Assembly (NCBI GenBank): GCA_018394295.1
Contig: CP074573.1
Location: forward strand, 1,867,156 to 1,931,155
Direction: 5' to 3'
Origin: Mycoplasmatota bacterium
GTDB taxonomy: Bacteria; Bacillota_I; Bacilli_A; Haloplasmatales; Haloplasmataceae
Length of the DNA stretch: 64,000 nucleotides
Part shown: piece by piece, positions 27,059 to 34,961 of the stretch
How positions within the stretch are numbered: position 1 is the stretch's first letter
Layout: every line of letters begins with the position of its first letter
Program-made: the position numbers and the translations under genes
Notes under the pieces: generated by a model
Told to the model about the DNA's origin: nothing
Seen by the model: only the letters and a program-made list of their open reading frames with translations
Databases searched by the model: none

Positions 27059-28420
27059 TCAATTATCAATTGGGAAAATTATTCTAGCATAATAACTCCA
27101 CCAAGTTTTATAAATGCTTACATAATCAGATGGAACATAAATTTTTAAATTTCTATTCAAAACCCCCAAATTATCATCTATTGATGGTGGTGTCGTAGCA
27201 GTTATAATGATACTTGTTAAACTTGTTGTAGAAAATGCATCATTCCCTATTGTTGTTACACTATTTGGTATTGTTATACTTGTTAAACTTGTTGCTCCAA
27301 AAAATGCACAATCCCCTATTGTTGTTACACTATCTGGAATTGTATATGTAGTTTCATTATTACCTACTGGATAAGCAATTATTGTTGTTTGATTTTTATT
27401 TAGTAAGACTCCATCTTTAGAGATATATCGAGGATTATCAACATCAACATTGATACTTGTTAAACTTGTTGCTCCAGAAAATGCATTGCGCCCTATTGTT
27501 GTTACACTTTTTGGTATTGTAATACTAGTTAAACTTGTTGCTCCAGAAAATGTTTCATAATCTATTGTCGTTACACTATTTGGAATTGTATATGTAGTTT
27601 CATTGTTACCTGCTGGATAAGCAATAATTTTTGTTTGATTTTTATTTAATAAAAATCCATCTTTAGAGCAAAATTGAAGATTATCAACATCAACATTGAT
27701 ACTTGTTAAACTTGTTGCTCCAAAAAATACACTACGCCCTATTGTTGTTACACTATTTGGTATTGTTATACTCGTGATTCCGCTGCGGGAAAATGCCAAA
27801 TCCCCTATTGTAGTTACACTATTTGGTATTGTTATACTTGTGATTTCGGTACGAGAAAATGCACTATTCCCTATTGTTGTTAATTGACTACCTTCTTCAA
27901 ATATTACTGCTGTTAAACTTGTAGCGCTACTAAATGCTCCAGCTCCTATTGTTGTTACACTATTTGGTATTGTTATACTTGTTAAACTTGTTGCTCCAGT
28001 AAATACGTAATCTCCTATTGTTGTTATTAAACACCCATTATAATATTTAGGAATCAAAAGATAAGGGTATGAACCGCTATATCCACTTACCGAACAAGTA
28101 TTATATCCTAAAGAAGTATAATTCAACCCTTCAGTTGATAACCATTTAGCGTATAACGTAATATTTTCTGATGGCATTTTCATAAACTCATAAGCGGTTG
28201 TTAAATTACTATCACTGTACCATCCACCAAAAGTATATCCTGTTTTAGTTGGGGCATCTGGTTCTGTTATTTGTGTGTTATAGTCATGAGTAATTGCTGA
28301 TACATCTGTTCCACCGTTGCTATCAAATGTTATGGTATATTGATTGTTTTCTGAAACATTACATCCCACAATAATCGTAGATAAAAAATAAATGAAAATA
28401 ATAATCATTATTTTTTTCAT
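27059..28420 (-). CDS. BspA-like leucine-rich-repeat surface lipoprotein with InlB-type B repeat
   Basis: 453 residues; ATG 28420 behind GGGGGG. Signal peptide with lipobox IIVGC (Cys20), one InlB B-repeat (about 27-94; FDSNGGTDV, GYTFGGWYSD, TLYAKW), then about a dozen LRR_5 repeats (LTSITIPNSVTTIG core) with two DVDNxxxxSKDG spacers, and the shared tail IYVPSDYVSIY. It is the only gene between intact radC and relic f, so it forms the simplest cassette unit of the island (about 2 kb). Predicted to be anchored outside the membrane. Confidence 0.9.
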   Translation of the reverse strand: MKKIMIIIFIYFLSTIIVGCNVSENNQYTITFDSNGGTDVSAITHDYNTQITEPDAPTKTGYTFGGWYSDSNLTTAYEFMKMPSENITLYAKWLSTEGLNYTSLGYNTCSVSGYSGSYPYLLIPKYYNGCLITTIGDYVFTGATSLTSITIPNSVTTIGAGAFSSATSLTAVIFEEGSQLTTIGNSAFSRTEITSITIPNSVTTIGDLAFSRSGITSITIPNSVTTIGRSVFFGATSLTSINVDVDNLQFCSKDGFLLNKNQTKIIAYPAGNNETTYTIPNSVTTIDYETFSGATSLTSITIPKSVTTIGRNAFSGATSLTSINVDVDNPRYISKDGVLLNKNQTTIIAYPVGNNETTYTIPDSVTTIGDCAFFGATSLTSITIPNSVTTIGNDAFSTTSLTSIIITATTPPSIDDNLGVLNRNLKIYVPSDYVSIYKTWWSYYARIIFPIDN

Positions 28421-28686
28421 GATTTCCCCCCTTATATCTATAATTATTTATATAATAACATAAAGGATAACTAATTCAATAATAATTTTTGGTTTCTTTA
28501 AAATATATGCTGAATATGCTGATTTTAGTCTTTGGAAAGAGAAAACACTGTACAATATTTAATTCCGTGTAATAATATGTATCAATTTATGAAATATGAC
28601 AAAATTGTTGGTGAATATAAATCAATTAATTAAATATAAATATTACTTTTGGATAATCGGTTCTTTTGAATCATTAAATCGAAACT

Positions 28687-29370
28687 CTATATATACTTCT
28701 CTTCCCTCATACTAATATATCCATCAGTACCTATGACTAAATGATCAAGTAACTCTATTCCCATTAATTCTCCAACTTCCATCAACCTTTTGGTGACAGA
28801 AATGTCTTGAGTACTTGGGGTGGGGTCCCCACTTGGATGGTTGTGAACCACAATTATGGATGCACATCCATGTCTTAGCGCTTCTTTAAATACTTCTCTG
28901 GGGTGTACCAAGGATTTATTTAATGAACCAACAAACAATGTCTTTTTTGCTAATATTCTGTTTTTGGTGTCTAAATAAATTCCAATAAAATGTTCTTGTT
29001 CTAATGATTTTACTTCCTCAGCAATATAATCAGCACACTCATTGGGTGATTTAATTTGTATACCTCGTTCTAAAATATAATGATTTGTTCTTTTTCCTAG
29101 TTCTATAGCTGCTAATATTTGAATTGCTTTCGCTTTACCAATTCCCTTTATCTTTATTAACTCATCTAACGTAATATTTTTTAAAGCATATAAATTTGGA
29201 TATTTTATTATTATTTCTTCTGCTAAATGAATGGCAGATTTTTTTTGTGAACCTGTACGTAATAATATTGCGATTAATTCAGAATTGTTTAACATATTCG
29301 GTCCTTTTATCTCCATTTTTTCTCTTGGTCTTTCTTCTTTAGGTATTTCCTTTATTAAATAATTAATCAT
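28687..29370 (-). CDS. radC: DNA repair protein RadC (JAB-domain protein)
   Basis: 227 residues from ATG 29370, preceded by AAGGTG; the frame 14 codons longer lacks a site. N-terminal helix-hairpin-helix domain (about 20-95; IKGIGKAKAIQILAA), then a JAB/MPN metal-binding domain with HNHPSGDPTPSTQD and an upstream Glu region. RadC's exact biochemical role is unsettled. The neighbourhood (folC-SPOR-radC) matches other Bacillota, so this is the resident copy. It borders the island, and its 3' third (from VHPRE) is the part duplicated in relics a-f. Confidence 0.93.
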   Translation of the reverse strand: MINYLIKEIPKEERPREKMEIKGPNMLNNSELIAILLRTGSQKKSAIHLAEEIIIKYPNLYALKNITLDELIKIKGIGKAKAIQILAAIELGKRTNHYILERGIQIKSPNECADYIAEEVKSLEQEHFIGIYLDTKNRILAKKTLFVGSLNKSLVHPREVFKEALRHGCASIIVVHNHPSGDPTPSTQDISVTKRLMEVGELMGIELLDHLVIGTDGYISMREEKYI

Positions 29371-29438
29371 TTTATCACCTTTTTTTTCATTATTCATCTC
29401 TATATACGACATATGACTTGTATTTTATAAAATAAATA

Positions 29439-29466
29439 AAAAGCGTAGGACTTTTCCCTACGTTTT
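29439..29466 (-). terminator. Terminator of the folC-SPOR unit
   Basis: AAAACGTAGG / TCCTACGCTTTTT hairpin overlapping the stop codon of the SPOR gene. Confidence 0.8.
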
Positions 29467-30076
29467 AAAGTAACAAATCAACTAAATTTTTGTATATATA
29501 CAACTCATAAAGTGGAGATGAAGTACTACTTAAATCATTATTTAAAATGTTTATATTATTGTATAATTCTAAATTAATGACATTAACACGATTAATATAA
29601 TCATCATCTATCTGTACCTGAGTCTTATGAATAAGCGATGTATAATAATTAATACTATCATAATAAAACTTATATTCATCAGAACTAGGATCCAAATCCG
29701 TCAACATGTAATATAATTTTTTTGACTTAATTAAATAATTTATTTGATTATCTTCTAATATTTGTGTCATACCTGTAAAACTTTCTGTATTTGATGAAAC
29801 ACCATGATAAACATAATAATTATCATGTTCTTTCACAACAAGACCGATTAGCCCTAGTTTTTTCATTTGATCTAAAGCAATCGTTGCAGTTGATTCATCA
29901 TAATACACCCCTGATTGTAATATATAGATATCATCTGAATAGTTAGTCGCATTTGCATATATCGCTTCATTTCTTAACATACTATTTCCTAAAAATTTCC
30001 CGAAAATAATCCCTACGATTAAGGCTAATATGACATTAAAAATAATTCTTGTATCAGAATTAAACCAATTCTTCAT
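29465..30076 (-). CDS. Membrane-anchored SPOR-domain-like protein
   Basis: 203 residues. One N-terminal membrane helix (about 10-32) and then a SPOR-like fold: IYILQSGVYYDESTATIALD and LGLIGLVVKEHDNYYVYHG give the paired beta-alpha-beta pattern that binds denuded peptidoglycan. The rest is helical, with no motif. It lies 48 bases after folC on the same strand; a SPOR-type gene after folC is common in Bacillota. Probably a septal or spore-cortex-associated protein. Confidence 0.72.
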   Translation of the reverse strand: MKNWFNSDTRIIFNVILALIVGIIFGKFLGNSMLRNEAIYANATNYSDDIYILQSGVYYDESTATIALDQMKKLGLIGLVVKEHDNYYVYHGVSSNTESFTGMTQILEDNQINYLIKSKKLYYMLTDLDPSSDEYKFYYDSINYYTSLIHKTQVQIDDDYINRVNVINLELYNNINILNNDLSSTSSPLYELYIYKNLVDLLL

Positions 30077-30124
30077 TCTATCACCTCATAAATTATTTTT
30101 AACACATGAGAGAAGAATATATTA

Positions 30125-31414
30125 TCAATCTTTGTCAATCGATTGAAAATAAGTAATAACTTTTGAAATAAAATATAATGAGCCTGTTACAAGTAATAAT
30201 TCCTCATTTTTAATCTTATTTAATTTTTCATTCAATACTGTTAAATAATCTTCGTGATAAGTGACATTTAATTTATTCGTATTCTCATATAAATTTTTAG
30301 CCGTTTCTGCCCTATAGTAATTAAAACTTGTTAGAGTTAACTCAGTACTAATCGATTGTAATTGTGCTAACATTTTATCTGTTTCTTTATCTTTTAAAGC
30401 CGCAAATACTGTATGTATCTTATACCCTTTATCTAAATAATATTTCATTGCTTCAACTAGAGTATTTACACCATCAATATTATGTGAACCATCAATTAAT
30501 ACGAGTGGTTTTTCCTTAATGATTTCTAAACGTCCACCCCATTTAGCATTTTTAAGTCCATTATAAATATATTCATCTTTTATTGACATCTTTCGTATTT
30601 TCATTAAATACTCATATATCTTTAGTGCTAACAAAAGATTTTTTAACTGATGAATGCCTAACATCGGTACATATAAAGGCAATCTTTGATAATTAAAAGT
30701 CATGCCATGGTCACTAAATTGGGGATCTTTTATCTCATCAAAATCACAAATTTGTAATTTCCCATTAACTTCTTTACAATAATCTTCAAAGACTTGAAGT
30801 ACTGTTTCCCTTTCTTCAGTAGTCAATAATAATGTATTTTCTTTAACAATACCAGCTTTCTCATAAGCAATTTGAGTTAAAGTATTTCCTAAAACACCGA
30901 TATGATCATAGGAAATATTAGTTATTCCACACACAAGTGGGTTAATCACATTTGTCGCATCATATCGTCCACCAAGTCCTACCTCAAAGATAACATAATC
31001 TACTTTTTTTGATTTAAAATAGACAAATGAAAGTAAGGTGATAATCTCAAATTCTGTCATTTCATCATTTAATTCTTTTTCAACTTGTTCTATAACAGGT
31101 AAAATGATATTAGCACATCTAAGTAAGTCTTCATCACTAATATATTCATGATTTATTTGAATCCGTTCGTTAAAAGTTATAATATAAGGAGAAATATAGA
31201 TTCCCACTTTAAATCCTGAGGCTACTAATAAACGACTAATATAATTTACGGTTGACCCTTTCCCATTGGTCCCTGCAACATGAACTGTTTTCAACTCATC
31301 TTGAGGGTTTCCTAGTATCTCACAAGCTCTTTTAACCCGTGTTAAATGTAATTTCATTGAAAACTTATTTTGTGTACTTAACCAATCAAATAGTTCTTTT
31401 TTTGTTTCAAACAT
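30125..31414 (-). CDS. folC: Folylpolyglutamate synthase / dihydrofolate synthase
   Basis: 429 residues from ATG 31414, chosen because AGAGGTGA lies directly upstream; the frame from 31456 runs through a terminator and is rejected. ATP-grasp-like Mur ligase fold: P-loop HVAGTNGKGSTVNYISRLL (about 44-62), VGLGGRYDATNV (catalytic/metal region), SYDHIGVLGNT, and C-terminal DGSHNIDGV. It adds glutamate residues to (dihydro)folate in the cytoplasm. It starts 10-15 bases after a terminator that ends nth. Confidence 0.95.
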   Translation of the reverse strand: MFETKKELFDWLSTQNKFSMKLHLTRVKRACEILGNPQDELKTVHVAGTNGKGSTVNYISRLLVASGFKVGIYISPYIITFNERIQINHEYISDEDLLRCANIILPVIEQVEKELNDEMTEFEIITLLSFVYFKSKKVDYVIFEVGLGGRYDATNVINPLVCGITNISYDHIGVLGNTLTQIAYEKAGIVKENTLLLTTEERETVLQVFEDYCKEVNGKLQICDFDEIKDPQFSDHGMTFNYQRLPLYVPMLGIHQLKNLLLALKIYEYLMKIRKMSIKDEYIYNGLKNAKWGGRLEIIKEKPLVLIDGSHNIDGVNTLVEAMKYYLDKGYKIHTVFAALKDKETDKMLAQLQSISTELTLTSFNYYRAETAKNLYENTNKLNVTYHEDYLTVLNEKLNKIKNEELLLVTGSLYFISKVITYFQSIDKD

Positions 31415-31426
31415 CTTATCACCTCT

Positions 31427-31457
31427 AAAAAAATGTCCTTTAGATAAAAAGGACATT
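31427..31457 (-). terminator. Terminator/attenuator between nth and folC
   Basis: AATGTCCTTT / AAAGGACATT stem and T7, beginning at the nth stop and ending a few bases before the folC ribosome binding site. Confidence 0.85.
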
Positions 31458-32094
31458 ATTTATTTTCATTTTCTTTATAATAACGACAAATCATTTTTAA
31501 TGGACACTTATGACAATTTGGTTTACGCGATAAACAATGGTATCTACCAAAAAAAATCATTTGATGATGAAGTTTATTCCACAGTGCTTTTGGAAAGAAA
31601 GCATTCAGTTTTTTTTCAACTGTTAATACAGAATCATCTTTAGCAGCGATATTAAGCCGTTTACTCACCCGTTCAACATGCGTATCAACCGCAAAGGCAG
31701 GTTCATTAAACGCAACTGATAGGACTACATTCGCCGTTTTTCTTCCTACTCCAGGAAGTTTCACTAAATCAACGTGTTTTTCTGGTACTTGCACGTTAAA
31801 ATCATCAATTAACATTTGTGACATTTTCTTTAAGTTTTTAGCTTTATTTTTATATAAACCTAATTGTTTAATCGCCTGTTCAATTTCTTCTAAACTCGCT
31901 TTAGCAAAATCTTGTGGTGTTTTATATTTTTCAAACAAAGATTTGGTTACTTTATTAACACTTTTATCAGTCGTTTGTGCTGACAACATTACAGCAACTA
32001 ATAATTCAAAATGATTCCGATGTTCTAATTCACAATGGGCATTAGGATACATTTCATCAAAAGCAGAAACTATTTGTTTTGCTACTTCATCCAT
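31456..32094 (-). CDS. nth: Endonuclease III
   Basis: 212 residues. DNA glycosylase/AP lyase of base excision repair for oxidised pyrimidines. Helix-hairpin-helix LPGVGRKTANVV (about 112-123) supplies the catalytic Lys, VDTHVERVSKRL the catalytic Asp. A C-terminal 4Fe-4S cluster is formed by C-x6-C-x2-C-x5-C (CLSRKPNCHKCPLKMIC). The start overlaps the end of dnaD by 13 bases, so the two genes are co-translated; dnaD-nth is a conserved Bacillota pair. Confidence 0.96.
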   Translation of the reverse strand: MDEVAKQIVSAFDEMYPNAHCELEHRNHFELLVAVMLSAQTTDKSVNKVTKSLFEKYKTPQDFAKASLEEIEQAIKQLGLYKNKAKNLKKMSQMLIDDFNVQVPEKHVDLVKLPGVGRKTANVVLSVAFNEPAFAVDTHVERVSKRLNIAAKDDSVLTVEKKLNAFFPKALWNKLHHQMIFFGRYHCLSRKPNCHKCPLKMICRYYKENENK

Positions 32095-32777
32095 GAAACG
32101 TAAACTTCCTCTTCTTTTATTGGCATTTCTTTTTTAGGTACCTCATAGCGTTTAAAAGTCTTAGTATATTCTCGAGCTTGTTCTACATTTTGAATATTTT
32201 TTTGTTGCCAAGTTAGTAAAATACGATCAACATATTTTAAGTTATAAGCAGAAGATAATAAAGCTTCTTTTATCGCTAATTTAATTAACCCTAAATCATA
32301 ATGATATTCATTTATCCATGAAGCAATCATCTGCATTTCAAATGAAGATAATGTTCTACCAAATTCTTTTTCAATTAAATAAACGAGTTCACTCGTATCA
32401 TTTTCTCGATTAACTTTAATTTCTTTATCATTTTGATAGATTAAATCTTGTAAGATTCTTTGATAAAGTGGTTCTAATGTAAATTTTTCTTTTCGTTTTC
32501 CATTGTTGTCAACAACAATATCAAAGGCAATTAAATTAGCTTGAACTAATTTTAAAACTAAGTTTGAACACTCCACAAAATCAAGTGTCATTTTATCCTT
32601 TAAATTATTTATTGATAAAAAATGTTCTCCTTGTTCACTCACATTATAAATGTGAAGCAGTAGCATCGCTAATTTTTCATCTAATTCTAATTTAGTATAA
32701 TTATTTATAATATAATCTTTCACATTAATTAAACGATTATGAATTAATTGCTTAATAAACGGATCAGTCATCATCAT
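32082..32777 (-). CDS. dnaD: DnaD-like replication initiation protein
   Basis: 231 residues. N-terminal winged-helix region and a C-terminal DnaB_2/DDBH2 domain (about 125-200) with FEMQMIASWI and YVDRILLTW, the YxxxIxxxW signature. DnaD remodels the origin and helps load the helicase. Three ATG codons stand in a row; GGAG before the first supports 32777. Co-transcribed with nth. Confidence 0.88.
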   Translation of the reverse strand: MMMTDPFIKQLIHNRLINVKDYIINNYTKLELDEKLAMLLLHIYNVSEQGEHFLSINNLKDKMTLDFVECSNLVLKLVQANLIAFDIVVDNNGKRKEKFTLEPLYQRILQDLIYQNDKEIKVNRENDTSELVYLIEKEFGRTLSSFEMQMIASWINEYHYDLGLIKLAIKEALLSSAYNLKYVDRILLTWQQKNIQNVEQAREYTKTFKRYEVPKKEMPIKEEEVYVSWMK

Positions 32778-32905
32778 ACATCTCCAATCAGGTTCATTAT
32801 GTATGACTATTATAACATAAGTTAATTACTTTGATAATAAAAAATGTCGAAATTTTATATTAAAAGAAAGTGTTATAATTTTTAATTTATATATAGTAAA
32901 TTAAT

Positions 32906-32943
32906 AAAAAAAATTAAAAGAGAAGTTTCATTTAACTTCTCTT
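32906..32943 (-). terminator. Terminator overlapping the cca stop codon
   Basis: AAGAGAAGTT / AACTTCTCTT stem followed by TTTAATTTTTTTT. The stop codon of cca lies in the hairpin. Confidence 0.88.
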
Positions 32944-34089
32944 CAAATACTTATTTTGTAAATATTCTTTAATTACTTGATATTCATTTTGGAATTCTCC
33001 AATAAGTATTTTTAAACATAGATCATCAAGAACATCACTAATCCATGAACCTGGTTCTTTGTTAAACAAAGTGATTATGTCATCACCTTTAAATTTCACA
33101 TCACATTGTTTATGAATTGGCATTGATTGGTATGCTTCAATAATTTCTGTTTTTTTATCAGTTGTATGATTTAAAAAAACATTTAATTTATTGGTGAACA
33201 AGCAATTTCTTAAACCATTTCTAAAAATCAAAGGTTTTGGATAATCAATAATATCTAATTCAAACATTTCATAAACAATCCGTATTTCTTTTTTATTATG
33301 ATTAGAAATAGGAAGTTCCATCACTTGTTCATAACTAGAACTAACCGCACAGATGGTTAAAAATTCAAATAAATCAAGGGGAACTATTTTTGTCTTATTT
33401 ATTGTTTCTAATCCATTTTTTAAAATAGGCAAATGTTCATGAAAGGATGTACTAACTAAAACTTCAATAGCCTTTAAAAAATTAGTTCCTCTCATCATTT
33501 TATCAAATTCTATTAAAATTCGTTCATGAGAAATATTTTTGATAAGGTGTGCATTTTGTTTTATGGCAAGTAGTGCCTCATTTTCAATTGTAAATCCTAA
33601 AGTAGAAACAAAACGAAATGCGCGAAGCATTCTTAAAGCATCCTCTTGAAAACGATCATAAGGATTTCCAACCGTTCGAATGATTTTATCCTCTATATCT
33701 TTTTTTCCACCAACATAATCAATAATTTGATGATCAATCGTTAAAGCTAAGGCATTCATTGTAAAATCACGTCTTTTAACATCTTCTTCTAGATTAGAAA
33801 CAAAAGCAACTTGATCTGGTTTTCGATTATTAATATACGTACTTTCTGTCCTAAAGGTAGTCACTTCATACTGAGCATCTTTTAAACAAACAGTCACTGT
33901 ACCATGTTTTAAGCCAGTTAATATTGTTTTTGGAAATATTTCTTTTACAACATCAGGTAAGGCGTTTGTTGCGATATCAATATCTGAGTTTTCTTTATCA
34001 AGTAAGAAATCTCGAACATAACCTCCTACAATATATGCATCATATCCATGCTCATTTAATGTTTTAATTATTACTTTTGAATTATTCAT
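32932..34089 (-). CDS. cca: CCA-adding tRNA nucleotidyltransferase
   Basis: 385 residues, class II fold. VGGYVRDFLL (about 21-30) and SDIDIATNA carry the catalytic carboxylates; RRDFTMNALA and DRFQEDALRMLRAFRF are the nucleotide-selection motifs. It adds or repairs the 3' CCA of tRNAs. It begins 11 bases after dapB, forming the end of the aro-dapB-cca series. Confidence 0.95.
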   Translation of the reverse strand: MNNSKVIIKTLNEHGYDAYIVGGYVRDFLLDKENSDIDIATNALPDVVKEIFPKTILTGLKHGTVTVCLKDAQYEVTTFRTESTYINNRKPDQVAFVSNLEEDVKRRDFTMNALALTIDHQIIDYVGGKKDIEDKIIRTVGNPYDRFQEDALRMLRAFRFVSTLGFTIENEALLAIKQNAHLIKNISHERILIEFDKMMRGTNFLKAIEVLVSTSFHEHLPILKNGLETINKTKIVPLDLFEFLTICAVSSSYEQVMELPISNHNKKEIRIVYEMFELDIIDYPKPLIFRNGLRNCLFTNKLNVFLNHTTDKKTEIIEAYQSMPIHKQCDVKFKGDDIITLFNKEPGSWISDVLDDLCLKILIGEFQNEYQVIKEYLQNKYLKRS

Positions 34090-34100
34090 TTTATCCCCTT

Positions 34101-34772
34101 CTATATTAATATTTCTATGGTTTTATAATTTGTTACTTCTATTATCGCATGTTCAATTCCATTTATAAAGGCTTGGCGATTATTAATCTTATGTGTTAAA
34201 AAAATACTTTGGTTATTATCAGCAAACAACAAATGATGATTAGCGATAATTCCTGGAAGTCTAACTGAATGAATGTGTTCACGATCAACATTTAATAGTT
34301 TCCCAAAATATTTAGCAGTACCACTTGGCTTATCTTTTTTATGAATATTGTGTTCTTCAATTATTTCTACATTAGGTAGTATATTTTTAATTTGAACAAT
34401 AAGTTCTGACATTTCTTTATTGACAAGTGAAAAATTAGGAGAAATTATGATTCCTACTTGATTTTTTTTAGCGAGATACTTCAAATGTTGAACATCATAC
34501 TTTTTATACCCTGTTGTCCCACTAACGACATTAATCTGATTTAATATTGCTTTCTTAATTATGTCTAAACAAAATGGATAAATCGAAAAATCAATTAAGG
34601 TATCAAATTGTTCGTTTTCTAAACACGTTTTGAATTCAGGATGAATTGGGATTCCCAAATCTAAATTTTGCCTTGATATCCCAGCAACAACTTCATATTC
34701 ATTTTTTTCTTTTAAGTAATCATATAGGAAAGCGCCCATTTTCCCAGAGATTCCATTGATAACTATCTTCAT
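34101..34772 (-). CDS. dapB: 4-hydroxy-tetrahydrodipicolinate reductase (short form)
   Basis: 223 residues, shorter than the usual 240-270. NAD(P)-binding GISGKMG (7-13), VVSGTTGY, ISPNFS and the catalytic signature EEHNIHKKDKPSGTA (about 140-154) with His and Lys. It makes tetrahydrodipicolinate for lysine, cell-wall diaminopimelate and spore dipicolinate. The shortening is in the C-terminal part, after LPGIIANH. It starts two bases after the small membrane gene. Confidence 0.9.
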   Translation of the reverse strand: MKIVINGISGKMGAFLYDYLKEKNEYEVVAGISRQNLDLGIPIHPEFKTCLENEQFDTLIDFSIYPFCLDIIKKAILNQINVVSGTTGYKKYDVQHLKYLAKKNQVGIIISPNFSLVNKEMSELIVQIKNILPNVEIIEEHNIHKKDKPSGTAKYFGKLLNVDREHIHSVRLPGIIANHHLLFADNNQSIFLTHKINNRQAFINGIEHAIIEVTNYKTIEILI

Positions 34773-34774
34773 TA

Positions 34775-34912
34775 TTATTTCCTCTTAATGTGGTATTTAG
34801 CCTTTTTATGCATATGTGTTCTTTCATAATGGCGCTTACTCACATAAACATAACTTGTTACCAATACCACCGGAACAAATAACAATAAGATAACAGTTAC
34901 TGTATTACCCAT
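34775..34912 (-). CDS. 45-residue single-helix membrane protein
   Basis: ATG 34912 is preceded by GGGAGGGAAT. The first half is a membrane helix (VILLLFVPVVLVTSYVYV); the second half is strongly basic and His-rich (KRHYERTHMHKKAKYHIKRK). The stop lies two bases before dapB. The ribosome binding site and the tight fit between aroA and dapB support a real gene. No family recognised. Confidence 0.7.
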   Translation of the reverse strand: MGNTVTVILLLFVPVVLVTSYVYVSKRHYERTHMHKKAKYHIKRK

Positions 34913-34961
34913 GATATTCCCTCCCTATCTCACTTTATGTCAAGAATATCTTATTCATAAC

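Noticed and set aside
27180-28000. CRISPR-like regularly spaced repeats
   Set aside because: The regular DNA repeat (about 69 bases) encodes the 23-residue LRR unit in one open frame. There are no unique spacers and no cas genes. The same holds for 8200-9600 and 10740-11660.
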